A DNA stretch of 64,000 bases. Source: Bradyrhizobium sp. Ghvi. GTDB taxonomy: Bacteria; Pseudomonadota; Alphaproteobacteria; Rhizobiales; Xanthobacteraceae. Shown here piece by piece: positions 18,975 to 27,263 of the stretch (position 1 is the first letter of the stretch; each line of letters begins with the position of its first letter). A model generated the notes under the pieces. The model saw only the letters and a list, made by a program, of their open reading frames with translations, made no database searches and had not been told where the DNA came from. The stretch lies in NCBI RefSeq assembly GCF_900115265.1, contig NZ_FOVU01000001.1:779001-843000 (forward strand), read 5' to 3'. The position numbers were made by a program, and so were the translations under genes.

Positions 18975-19841
18975 CTACCTGTTCGTCCCAAATATCTTCC
19001 GCGCCTCGGCGGGGCTCGCGATCTCGCGGCCCGCGCGCCTCGCGCAGGCGGCAATGGCCTCGATCAGTTGCCCGTTCGAGGTCTCCTTCTTGCCATCGGC
19101 GAGATAGAAAGTGTCCTCCAGGCCCGTGCGGAGATGGCCGCCGAGCTCGGCGCAGCGCTGGTGCAGCGGCCAGATCTCTTCGCGCCCGATCGCGGTGACC
19201 TGCCAATGCGCTTCGGGCCGCTTCAGCTTGATCAGGATCGGCAACAGCTCGGGATCGGCAGGCATGCCGGAGGCGACGCCCATGACGAAGTTGTATTCGA
19301 GCGGGCCGCTGTACATGCCGACCTGATGGTACATCCCGACGCAGCGAACGATGCCGACGTCGAAGCATTCGAACTCGGGGATGGTGCCGACCGCGTTCAT
19401 GACGTCGAGATAGTCCTTCACCTTCTCGACCGCGTTGTCGAACATCATCGGCGGCCAGGCCCAGGTGTTGTCGGCCTTCACCTTGAGATAGTTCAGCGAG
19501 CCGGCGTTGCAGGCGGCGATCTCCGGCCTGGTCTCGCGGATGCAGTCGAGTGCGCCAGAATAGTTCGGCCCTGACACGCCCGAGGTGTGATTGATGATGA
19601 CGCCGGGGCAAGCCTCGCGGATCGCCTGCTGGATCTCCTTTGAGACCGCCACATCCCAGGACGGCAGGTGGCCCTTGTTCGGCGCCTGCTGGCGCAGATG
19701 GATGTGCATGATGGACGCGCCGGCATCGAACGCAGCCTTGGCCTCGCGCGCCATCTGCTCGGGCGTCACGGGCACATTGTGCTGCTTCGGGTCGGTGAGC
19801 ACGCCGTTCAGCGCGCAGGTGATGACGGCCTTGTCGCTCAT
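18975..19841 (-). CDS. Beta-keto acid cleavage enzyme (BKACE, 3-keto-5-aminohexanoate cleavage family)
   Basis: A 288-residue zinc-dependent TIM-barrel protein. The family condenses a beta-keto acid with acetyl-CoA and splits it to acetoacetate and a new acyl-CoA; the founding member acts in lysine fermentation. The start MSDKAVITCALNGVLTDPK at 19841 is preferred to a TTG ten codons upstream. Visible landmarks are HIHLRQQAPNKG (metal-binding His-x-His), INHTSGVSG and a C-terminal GLEDTFYLADGKKETSNGQ. The substrate specificity of the many BKACE subfamilies depends on pocket residues I cannot score by eye. Neighbours suggest that it ends the pathway fed by the carboxylase and dehydrogenases. 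Confidence 0.9.
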   Translation of the reverse strand: MSDKAVITCALNGVLTDPKQHNVPVTPEQMAREAKAAFDAGASIMHIHLRQQAPNKGHLPSWDVAVSKEIQQAIREACPGVIINHTSGVSGPNYSGALDCIRETRPEIAACNAGSLNYLKVKADNTWAWPPMMFDNAVEKVKDYLDVMNAVGTIPEFECFDVGIVRCVGMYHQVGMYSGPLEYNFVMGVASGMPADPELLPILIKLKRPEAHWQVTAIGREEIWPLHQRCAELGGHLRTGLEDTFYLADGKKETSNGQLIEAIAACARRAGREIASPAEARKIFGTNR

Positions 19842-19942
19842 GCCACAGATGTCTCGCAACGTTGAATTCAACGGATAGGATCATGTGGTGCGAGGCAGGC
19901 GGCTTCTTGCGCGGAGAAGCTGAGAAAAACGGCGAATCGTGG

Positions 19943-20042
19943 GGTGGGTTAGCTGCAGGCGTAACCCGCCAAGGTCTCGCACAGCAGATGCAGAGGTGGT
20001 GGATTATGCCTTCGGCTAATCCACCTACGATGGCTAACCCGC
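19943..20042. repeat. Nested palindromic repeat (GGCGGGTTA/TAACCCGCC family)
   Basis: Contains two hairpins: GGTGGGTTAGC...GTAACCCGCC at 19943-19970 and GGTGGATTATG...CTAATCCACC at 19998-20025, then GGCTAACCCGCC running into the end of the AraC gene. The family is also present at 33527-33609. It probably forms the 3' structure of the AraC transcript. Confidence 0.75.
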
Positions 20043-20834
20043 CTCCGCGAGCCTTACCGTCTCGGTGCTGCGGTAGATCGCAAGATCGCGCGAGCCGACG
20101 AAGATCGCGCGCGGCTTCAACCCATAAAAACGACGAATCGAATGGCTGAAATGGGTGCTGTCGGGATAACCGATGTCCTGCGCGAGATGGGCGAGGTTGA
20201 GGTCCTGGTTGGCGAAGTGCAGCAGGTGCCGCGCGCGCTTCCAGGCGCGGAAGGAGCGGAACGAGATGCCGGTCTCTTCCTTGAACAGATGCAGGAACCG
20301 CGAGGCGGAGAGTCCCGCTTCGGCGGCGCACGTGTCGGCCGTCACCGGCTCGCCGGAGAAACGCTCGATGCGGGCGACGGCGCGCGTCACACGCGGGTCG
20401 AGCACGCGGCGTGGCAGCGCCTCGCCAAAGCACATCTCGTCGAATTCGGCGGTGTTGATGTCGCCGTAGCGGCGCTGGCGCAGCAGCGCGTAGGCGGCGA
20501 GGATCTTGCGGGCATAGGCAGCCCGGTCAGGGCCGGTCAGCCGCTGGGCCAAGGCCTCGAGCACGCCATCCGGCATGCTCTCCGGCTCGAGCGTGACGCT
20601 GATGGCGGTGCGGTAGTCGCTGGCGATGGAATGCCGCTGGTTCGGCAGGGTGACAAAGAGCTCGCCGGTGGCGAGAGCGTCGTCGATGGTCAGATGCAGG
20701 CTGCCTTTCACCGCGACATAAACATGGCAGCAGCCGGGGGTCCGTTTACGGGGCCGCCCGAGCAAGCCGGCATAGAAGACCCGCTCTGGTGTGATCAGCA
20801 TCAGATGGTCGGATTCGCGACCCTGGACTTCCAT
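20034..20834 (-). CDS. AraC family transcriptional regulator
   Basis: A 266-residue regulator. The N-terminal 140 residues look like a cupin-type sensing domain. The C-terminal 100 residues contain two helix-turn-helix units: TCAAEAGLSASRFLHLFKEE and LNLAHLAQDIGYPDSTHFSH, followed by the family consensus IRRFYGLKPRAI. It lies on the same strand between the BKACE gene and the GST/acyl-CoA dehydrogenase genes, so it is the obvious candidate controller of this catabolic region, responding to a pathway substrate or intermediate. That role is inference. Its own stop overlaps a palindromic repeat. Confidence 0.9.
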   Translation of the reverse strand: MEVQGRESDHLMLITPERVFYAGLLGRPRKRTPGCCHVYVAVKGSLHLTIDDALATGELFVTLPNQRHSIASDYRTAISVTLEPESMPDGVLEALAQRLTGPDRAAYARKILAAYALLRQRRYGDINTAEFDEMCFGEALPRRVLDPRVTRAVARIERFSGEPVTADTCAAEAGLSASRFLHLFKEETGISFRSFRAWKRARHLLHFANQDLNLAHLAQDIGYPDSTHFSHSIRRFYGLKPRAIFVGSRDLAIYRSTETVRLAEAG

Positions 20835-21009
20835 TGGGTATCCTCCTCGCGCGGCTCTTTGGCCGCTGCGGACGAGGTCACCTTAGCGGAAATTTGGGCG
20901 CTGTCACGACGGGATAGCGCTGTCATGGCACGCAAAAGGTTACCGTTCCGGGACGACGATCAGACACGTCCGGAACCGCGAGCGGACCGTCGTCCCGTCC
21001 TGCGGAATG

Positions 21010-21666
21010 CTACGCCCTTACGCGCGGCGCAACATTTTGCTCTATGCCGGCCTTCTGCTCCGCCGCAACCGCACGCTTGAAGCCGTCGCGCTGCTGCAAG
21101 CGCGCCCAATAGGCCGCGACATTCGGCCCGAAATCCTTGGCGAGACCGATACTGCAAGCAAGGCGAAGCGCGTAACCGATCACGATGTCGGCGGCGGTGA
21201 AGCGACCGGCGCACAAGGTTTCGGCATTGGCGGTCGCTGCCTCGACCGCGCGCAAGCGGCCCAGAAACCACTTGGCGTAGTCGGTGGCGACCTGCGGATT
21301 GCGCCGCTCCTCCGGCTCGAGCTGGGTGTAGCGGAGCACCAAGGTTTGCGGGAAGGTTAACGTGGCGTCGCTGAAATACATCCAGTTCAGGAAGGCGCCA
21401 TAGGCGGGATCCTCGGGGCCGACCATTAGCGGCGTCGGGCCGTAGACGACGCCGAGATAGTGACAGATGCCTGACGACTCCGTCATCCTGGTCTCGCCGT
21501 CGACCATGAACGGTATGGTGCCGAGCGGGTTGAGCGCGAGATACTCCTTGGCGAAGACGCGCGGCGGGAACGGCAGCATCTTCAGCTCATAGGGCAGCCC
21601 CATCTCCTCCAGCATCCAAAGCGGACGAAACGAGCGCGCGGCGTCGCAGTGATAGAGCGTGATCAT
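21010..21666 (-). CDS. Glutathione S-transferase family protein
   Basis: A 218-residue GST with an N-terminal thioredoxin fold beginning ITLYHCDAARSFRPLWMLEE, the cis-proline in NPLGTIPFMVDG and the glutathione gamma-glutamyl site ESSGICHYL. An all-helical C-terminal domain follows. The ATG at 21666 is within the ATGA overlap with the upstream acyl-CoA dehydrogenase; earlier in-frame codons are shadows of that gene. Tight coupling to a dehydrogenase suggests a catabolic role such as isomerisation, thiolysis or detoxification of a reactive enoyl intermediate. The reaction is unknown. Confidence 0.88.
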   Translation of the reverse strand: MITLYHCDAARSFRPLWMLEEMGLPYELKMLPFPPRVFAKEYLALNPLGTIPFMVDGETRMTESSGICHYLGVVYGPTPLMVGPEDPAYGAFLNWMYFSDATLTFPQTLVLRYTQLEPEERRNPQVATDYAKWFLGRLRAVEAATANAETLCAGRFTAADIVIGYALRLACSIGLAKDFGPNVAAYWARLQQRDGFKRAVAAEQKAGIEQNVAPRVRA

Positions 21667-22829
21667 GATGCCTTCCCTTTGCTCCCAGGCAGCGTCCCCA
21701 TCATCTTGCAGAGGACCATCAGCATGACCTCGTCGGCGCCGCCACCGATCGAGGTCAGACGGCTGTCGCGATAGGCGCGGCTGACGGGCGTCTCGTTGGT
21801 AAAGCCCATTCCGCCCCAATATTGCAAGCAGGCGTCGGTCAGCTCGCGCCCGAGCCGCCCGGCCTTCAGCTTGGCCATGGTCGCAAGTCTTGTCACGTCC
21901 TCGCCGGCGACCAGCTGCTCGGCCGCGCGATAGATCAGCGCCCGCAACAGCTCGACCTCGGTCTGCAGCTCCGCGAGCCTGAAGTGCACGACCTGGTTGT
22001 CGAGGATCGGCTTACCGAACGCCTTTCGATTGCGGGTGTATTCGATGGTCTGATCGATGATGTATTCGTGCGCCTTCAGGCAGGCCGCCGCGCCCCAGAG
22101 CCGCTCCTCCTGGAACTGGATCATCTGGTAGGTAAAGCCCTTGCCCTCCTCGCCGATCCGGTTGCGCTTGGGTACGCGGACATTGTCGAAGAAGATCTGC
22201 GCGGTATCGGACGAGCGCATGCCCATCTTGTCGAGCTTGCGGGCGACGGTGACGCCCTTGCTCTTCATGGGCACGCAGATCAGCGATTTGTTGCGGTGAA
22301 CCGGACCATCGCCGGTGTTGGCCAGGAGGCAGATCCAGTCGGCCTGCGTGCCGTTGGTGATCCACATCTTGCCGCCGGTGATGAGATAGTCGTCGCCGTC
22401 GGAGCGGGCGCTGGTCTTGATCGAGGCAACATCGGAGCCTGCGCCAGGCTCGGAGACGCCGATACAGGCGACATAGTCGCCCGAAATCGAGGGCGCCAGA
22501 AACTCGCGCCGCACCTCGTCCGAACCAAACCGCGCCAGCGCCGGCGTCGCCATATCGGTCTGCACGCCGATCGCCATCGGCACGCCGCCGCAGGTGATGG
22601 CCCCCAGCTCCTCCGCCATCATCAATGCATAGGAGTAATCGAGGCCGGAGCCGCCGAACGCGGCCGGCTTGTTCAGGCCGAGGAAGCCGAGGCTGCCCAT
22701 CTTCTTGAACAGCTCATGTGCCGGGAAGATGTCGGCCTTCTCCCATTCATCGACATGCGGATTGATCTCGCCCGCGATGAATTTTTGCAAGGAGCGGCGG
22801 ATGTCGTCATGGTCGGCGGTGAATAGCAT
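21663..22829 (-). CDS. Acyl-CoA dehydrogenase
   Basis: A 388-residue flavoprotein that introduces an alpha,beta double bond into an acyl-CoA and passes electrons to ETF. Signatures are CIGVSEPGAGSDVASIKTSA and KMWITNGTQADWICLLA for FAD and substrate, and RKAFGKPILDNQV in the C-terminal domain. At the position of the medium-chain enzyme's catalytic Glu it has IGGGADEV. It carries Glu in EERLWGAA on the earlier helix, the pattern of isovaleryl- and long-chain/citronellyl-type enzymes. It is translationally coupled to the GST gene. A branched or isoprenoid acyl-CoA is therefore a reasonable but unproven substrate. Confidence 0.92.
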   Translation of the reverse strand: MLFTADHDDIRRSLQKFIAGEINPHVDEWEKADIFPAHELFKKMGSLGFLGLNKPAAFGGSGLDYSYALMMAEELGAITCGGVPMAIGVQTDMATPALARFGSDEVRREFLAPSISGDYVACIGVSEPGAGSDVASIKTSARSDGDDYLITGGKMWITNGTQADWICLLANTGDGPVHRNKSLICVPMKSKGVTVARKLDKMGMRSSDTAQIFFDNVRVPKRNRIGEEGKGFTYQMIQFQEERLWGAAACLKAHEYIIDQTIEYTRNRKAFGKPILDNQVVHFRLAELQTEVELLRALIYRAAEQLVAGEDVTRLATMAKLKAGRLGRELTDACLQYWGGMGFTNETPVSRAYRDSRLTSIGGGADEVMLMVLCKMMGTLPGSKGKAS

Positions 22830-22840
22830 GTTGTCCCCTT

Positions 22841-22941
22841 TGTCATTCCGGGGCGCGCAAAGCGCGACCCCGGAATCCAGAGATGAGTCCTACAATATCG
22901 AGATTCCGGGTTCGACGCTTCGCATCGCCCCGGAATGACGG
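22841..22941. repeat. Palindromic intergenic repeat, GTCATTCCGGGG family
   Basis: Ends TGTCATTCCGGGGCG and CGCCCCGGAATGACG are perfect inverted copies. Inner arms CCCCGGAATCC and GATTCCGGGTT form the second stem. It separates the two acyl-CoA dehydrogenase genes and matches the element at 18869-18967 closely. Confidence 0.82.
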
Positions 22942-22946
22942 CGGGC

Positions 22947-24083
22947 TCACAACCCCATCTGCCTCGATGCCAGATCTTTCATGATCTCCTCGGTGCCGCC
23001 GCCGATGGCGTTGACCTTGACCTCGCGGTAGATGCGTTCGGCCTTGATGCCGCGCATGAAGCCGGCGCCGCCGAAGATCTGCACGGCTTCCGAGGCGCAG
23101 AACGCCATGGTCTGCGTCGCCTGGTTCTTCATCATGCAGATTTCGGCGACCGGGCTCTCGCCCTGCTCCAGCCGCCAGGCCAGCATTTCCAGCATCGCTT
23201 GCGAAGCCGCAACCTTCTGCGCCATGTCGACGATCTTGTGCCTGATGACCTGGTGCTGGGCGAGCGGCTTGCCGAAAGTCTTGCGCTCCTTGGCATAGGC
23301 GACCGCTTCGTCGAGACAGACGCGCGCAAAGGCGGTGCAACTCGCGGCCATGCCCATCCGCTCGCTGTTGAAGTTCTGCATGATGATCTTGAAGCCGTGG
23401 CCCTCCTCGCCGATCAAATTTTCGGCCGGCACGCGGCATTCGTCGAAATGCAGTGTCGCGGTGTCGGAGGCCCACCAGCCCATCTTCTTCAGCTTCGTCC
23501 GCGAGAGGCCGGGCGTATCGCCCTCGATCAGGAGCAGGCTGACGCCGCCGGCGCCCTCGCCGCCGGTACGCACTGCAACGGTCAGATAGTCGGCGCGCAC
23601 CCCTGACGTGATGAAGGTCTTCTCGCCGCTGACGACGTAGTGATTGCCCTCGCGGCGCGCCCTTGTGCGCAGGTTCGCGACATCGGAGCCACCGCCGGGC
23701 TCGGTGATGGCGAGCGCGGAAATCTTCTCGCCTGATAGCACCTGCGGCAATACGCGCGCCTTCACCTTCGGCCGCGCAGCGCGCGCGATCGGCGGCGAGC
23801 CGATGGTGTGACTCATCAGGCTGGCGCTGACACCGCCGGCGCCGGCGCCGGCCAGCTCCTGACTCGCGACGATCTTCATGAACTGGTCGGCAGCGATACC
23901 GCCATATTCCTCGGGGAAGCCGAGCCCCAACAGCCCGATCTCGGCCGCCCTGCGGTAGAGGACGCGGGGGAATTCGCCGGCTTCATCCCATTCATGGGCG
24001 AACGGGGCGATCTCCTTGTCGACGAAGCGGCGCATCACGTCGCGGAAGGCGTCGTGCTCGGCGGTATAGAACGGGCTCTTCAT
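22947..24083 (-). CDS. Acyl-CoA dehydrogenase (second copy)
   Basis: A 378-residue acyl-CoA dehydrogenase starting at ATG 24083 (MKSPFYTAEHDAFRDVMRRF); an upstream in-frame stretch is low-quality. FAD/substrate motifs are ALAITEPGGGSDVANLRTRA and KTFITSGVRADYLTVAV. The C-terminus has FGGAGFMRGIKAERIYREVK and IGGGTEEIM. As in its neighbour, the catalytic Glu appears to be the one in SERMGMAAS rather than the C-terminal position. The sequence differs from the first copy, so the two may serve successive steps or different chain lengths. It is the first gene of the minus-strand block, divergent from a CoA ligase across 262 bp. Confidence 0.92.
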   Translation of the reverse strand: MKSPFYTAEHDAFRDVMRRFVDKEIAPFAHEWDEAGEFPRVLYRRAAEIGLLGLGFPEEYGGIAADQFMKIVASQELAGAGAGGVSASLMSHTIGSPPIARAARPKVKARVLPQVLSGEKISALAITEPGGGSDVANLRTRARREGNHYVVSGEKTFITSGVRADYLTVAVRTGGEGAGGVSLLLIEGDTPGLSRTKLKKMGWWASDTATLHFDECRVPAENLIGEEGHGFKIIMQNFNSERMGMAASCTAFARVCLDEAVAYAKERKTFGKPLAQHQVIRHKIVDMAQKVAASQAMLEMLAWRLEQGESPVAEICMMKNQATQTMAFCASEAVQIFGGAGFMRGIKAERIYREVKVNAIGGGTEEIMKDLASRQMGL

Positions 24084-24345
24084 TGCGTTTCGCCTTCGAC
24101 GACTCGTCTCGTTCCACCATGGCCGGAACATCGGCGGCTCACTTGCGCGGAGTGGCTGGCGCAGGGCGCTGCTCGGCACGAGCCGCAATGATCCAGCAAC
24201 TCAACGCAAGACGATTTTCGCTCCTCGCGGGCCAACTCCAAATCAAAAAAGTGCTGCACAAACTCCGGCTGGCCTCCCAGGGCCATGCCGGGATGGTGCA
24301 AAGCAATAAAATTCAGGCGACACCAGACCGCCGAAGGAGGGAGTG

Positions 24346-25896
24346 TTGGCCGTTCGTTATAACGATTGGATCGCCCATCATGCACGCCGCGCGCCTGGCA
24401 AGGTCGCGGCCATCGACCTCGCGAGCGAGCGCCGGTTGACCTATGCAGAGCTTGATGCACGCGTCTCGCGCCTCGCCTCATTCTTCCGCCACACCCTCGA
24501 CGTCTCGCGCGGCGATCGCGTCGCGGTGCTGGCGCTGAACACGACCGATACGCTGGAAGTGCAGTTCGCCTGCGGACGGTTAGGCGCCGTGTTCGTGCCG
24601 CTGAACACCCGCCTCACCGTTCCCGAGCTTCAGTTCATCACCGCCGATTGCGCCCCGAAGGTGATGATCCACGACGCCGATCTCGCGGAGACGGCGCTCG
24701 CCGTCGCAAAGCTCTGCAACGTGACGGCCAGCCTGCTGCTCGGCCCCGGCGGAACCTACGAGGCCGGTATTGCGTCTGCAAAGCCGCTCGCGCGCGCCGA
24801 GGAGGTCTCGCTCGATGACATCTCGACCATCATGTACACCTCGGGCACCACGGGTCATCCGAAGGGTGCGACCATCACCCATGGCATGACGTTCTGGAAT
24901 TGCGTCAATCTCGGCGGTCCCGCCTGCATCGGGCCGGCCTCGGTGCTGCTGACCGTGCTGCCGCTATTCCACACCGGCGGGCTGAATTGCTACACCAACC
25001 CGGTGCTGCATGCCGGCGGGACGGTGATGATCATGCGCGCGTTCGATCCCGGCGCGGCGCTCGGCCTGATTGGCGACCCGACGCAGGGCATCAACGTGTT
25101 CTTCGGCGTGCCCGCGATCTACCAGTTCATGGCGCAGCATCCGGCTTTCGCGACGACTGATCTGTCTCGGCTGATCGTCTGTGGTGTCGGCGGTGCGCCG
25201 ATGCCAGTGCCGCTCTTGAAAGTGTGGGAGGCGCGCGGTGTCGCGCTTCAGCAGGGTTATGGTATGACCGAGACATCGCCGGCCGTGCTGGTGCTGGACC
25301 GCGAGGACGCGGCACGCAAGGCCGGCTCTGCCGGCAAGCCGGTGCTGCATACGGAGGTGCGTATCGTACGCCCCGACGGCAACGATGCCGATGTCGGCGA
25401 GCTCGGAGAGCTCTGGGTCAAGGGACCGAACATCACGCCGGGCTACTGGAACAGGCCCGAGGCGAACAAGAGCTCCTTCACCGACGGCTGGCTGCACACC
25501 GGCGACGCGACGCGCGTGGACGAGGAGGGCTTCTATTACATCGTTGACCGCTGGAAGGACATGTACATCTCCGGCGGCGAGAACGTCTATCCGGCCGAGG
25601 TGGAGAATGTCCTGCACCAGCTCTCGGCGATCGCGGAAGCCGCGGTGATCGGCATTCCCGACCCGCAATGGGGCGAGGTTGGCCTTGCCATCGTCGCAGT
25701 GAAGCCGGGCAACCGGCTGACCGAGACCGATGTCTTGACGCATTGCGCGGCCAATCTCGCGCGCTTCAAATGCCCGCGCCAGATCCGCTTCGTCGATGCG
25801 CTGCCGCGCAACGCCACCGGCAAGATCCACAAGCCGACCTTGCGCAAGGAGTTTTCGGTCGCTTCCGAAGTCGACAAGAAAGTCGCCAACGCCTGA
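24346..25896 (+). CDS. AMP-forming acyl-CoA synthetase (long/medium-chain fatty acid ligase type)
   Basis: A 516-residue ligase of the ANL superfamily. The start is set at TTG 24346 because AAGGAGG ends five bases before it; the GTG one codon earlier is only two bases from that site. Core motifs are MYTSGTTGHPKGATITH, YGMTETSP, HTGDATRVDEEGFYYIVDR, the hinge KDMYISGGENVYPAEVE and the catalytic lysine in RNATGKIHKPTLR. It is divergent from the acyl-CoA dehydrogenase operon, sharing a control region. It probably supplies acyl-CoA to those dehydrogenases. A strong terminator follows. Confidence 0.9.
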   Translation: MAVRYNDWIAHHARRAPGKVAAIDLASERRLTYAELDARVSRLASFFRHTLDVSRGDRVAVLALNTTDTLEVQFACGRLGAVFVPLNTRLTVPELQFITADCAPKVMIHDADLAETALAVAKLCNVTASLLLGPGGTYEAGIASAKPLARAEEVSLDDISTIMYTSGTTGHPKGATITHGMTFWNCVNLGGPACIGPASVLLTVLPLFHTGGLNCYTNPVLHAGGTVMIMRAFDPGAALGLIGDPTQGINVFFGVPAIYQFMAQHPAFATTDLSRLIVCGVGGAPMPVPLLKVWEARGVALQQGYGMTETSPAVLVLDREDAARKAGSAGKPVLHTEVRIVRPDGNDADVGELGELWVKGPNITPGYWNRPEANKSSFTDGWLHTGDATRVDEEGFYYIVDRWKDMYISGGENVYPAEVENVLHQLSAIAEAAVIGIPDPQWGEVGLAIVAVKPGNRLTETDVLTHCAANLARFKCPRQIRFVDALPRNATGKIHKPTLRKEFSVASEVDKKVANA

Positions 25897-25898
25897 TC

Positions 25899-25930
25899 AA
25901 AGCGCCCCTCTCGCGGGCGCTTTCTTGTTT
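25899..25930 (+). terminator. Rho-independent terminator after acyl-CoA synthetase
   Basis: A 9-bp perfect stem AAAGCGCCC/GGGCGCTTT with a 7-base loop, followed by CTTGTTTT. It begins two bases after the stop codon and separates the ligase transcript from the downstream binding-protein gene. Confidence 0.88.
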
Positions 25931-25984
25931 TGAAGTGCCTGCTCGATCCAACAAGAAACCCAAGGAAGAATTCAAGGAATTTCC

Positions 25985-27208
25985 ATGAAGAACAAGAAAC
26001 TCTCACTTCTCGCCGCGGCGGCGGCCCTGACTTTGCTTTCGGCCCAAGCCGCCAACGCACAAAAGGCCTACGACACCGGCGTCACCGACACCGAGATCAA
26101 GATCGGCAATGTCGAGGCGTACTCCGGCCCGGCGTCCGCCTACGGCATCATCGGCAAGACCGAGCAAGCCTATTTCAAGATGATCAACGACGAGGGCGGC
26201 ATCAACGGCCGCAAGATCAATTTCATCTCCTACGACGACGGCTATTCGCCGCCGAAGACGGTGGAGCAAGTCCGGAAGCTGATAGAGAGCGACGAGGTCT
26301 TCCTGGTGTTCAACGCGCTGGGCACGCCGACCCAGACCGCCGTACAGAAATATCACAATGCCAAGAAGGTGCCGCAGCTCTTCCTCGCCACCGGCGCCAG
26401 CAAATGGAACGACCCGAAAAACTTCCCGTGGACGATGGGCTTCCAGCCCAGCTACCGGGTCGAGGCACGGATCTTCGCGAAATACATTCTTAAGGAAAAG
26501 CCGGACGCGAAGGTCGCGATTTTCTATGCCAACGACGATTTCGGCAAAGACTATCTTGCCGGCATCAAGGACGTGTTCGGCGACAGGGCCTCGAAGCTGA
26601 TCGTGGCGGAGGAAAGCTACGAGACGTCGGAGCCTTCGATCGACGCGCATATCGTCAAGCTCAAGGACACCGGCGCCGATGTCTTCGTCAACATTTCGAC
26701 TCCGAAATTCGCGGCGCAGGCGATCAAGAAGATCGCCGAGCTCAACTGGAAGCCGATGCATCTGATGACCGACGTCTCCGTGTCGATCGGCGCGGTGATG
26801 AAGCCGGCCGGCCTCGAAGCGTCCGAAGGCGTGCTCTCGGCCGGCTATCTCAAGGACGCGTCGGATCCGCAATGGAAGGACGATGCCGGCATGAAGAAGT
26901 TCATGGCCTTCATCGAGAAGTACATGCCCGGCGCGAACATTTCGGACGCCAATCTGGTCTACGGCTATGCCGCGGCCCAGACCGTGGTGCAGGTGCTGAA
27001 GCAGGCGGGTGACAATCTCACCCGCGAGAACGTGATGAAGCAGGCCGCCAGCCTGAAGGATTTTGCGCCCGACACGCTGATCCCGGGGATCACGATCAAC
27101 ACCTCGGCCACCGACTTCGCGCCGATCGAGCAGCTCAAGATGTGGCGGTTCAAGAGCGGCCAATGGGAGCTGTTCGGCCCCATCATCAGCGCCGAGCCGA
27201 GCGGCTAG
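25985..27208 (+). CDS. ABC transporter substrate-binding protein, branched-chain (LivK) type
   Basis: A 407-residue periplasmic binding protein with a signal peptide (KNKK positive start, Ala/Leu core, cleavage near ANA|QKAYDTG). The mature protein carries VTDTEIKIGNVEAYSGPASAY and the central NDDFGKDYLAGIKDVFG typical of Peripla_BP_6 proteins found next to acyl-CoA catabolic genes. GGAAGAATTCAAGGAA provides the ribosome site. It is flanked by terminators on both sides, so it is probably transcribed alone. No Liv permease or ATPase is nearby. Genomic position suggests a ligand linked to the adjacent CoA ligase; that is inference. Confidence 0.92.
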   Translation: MKNKKLSLLAAAAALTLLSAQAANAQKAYDTGVTDTEIKIGNVEAYSGPASAYGIIGKTEQAYFKMINDEGGINGRKINFISYDDGYSPPKTVEQVRKLIESDEVFLVFNALGTPTQTAVQKYHNAKKVPQLFLATGASKWNDPKNFPWTMGFQPSYRVEARIFAKYILKEKPDAKVAIFYANDDFGKDYLAGIKDVFGDRASKLIVAEESYETSEPSIDAHIVKLKDTGADVFVNISTPKFAAQAIKKIAELNWKPMHLMTDVSVSIGAVMKPAGLEASEGVLSAGYLKDASDPQWKDDAGMKKFMAFIEKYMPGANISDANLVYGYAAAQTVVQVLKQAGDNLTRENVMKQAASLKDFAPDTLIPGITINTSATDFAPIEQLKMWRFKSGQWELFGPIISAEPSG

Positions 27209-27235
27209 ATCGGACGGGATGCTAGGACGCGCGAG

Positions 27236-27263
27236 ATAGCGGCCGCGAGGCCGCTATTTCTTT
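27236..27263 (+). terminator. Rho-independent terminator between convergent genes
   Basis: A 9-bp stem ATAGCGGCC/GGCCGCTAT with tetraloop GCGA, followed by TTCTTTT. It ends the LivK-like gene. Its right arm overlaps the stop codon of the convergent XRE regulator. Confidence 0.88.

Noticed and set aside
18869..22941. Repeats as a CRISPR array
   Set aside because: Copies are far apart, palindromic, variable in length and not separated by uniform spacers. No cas gene is present.
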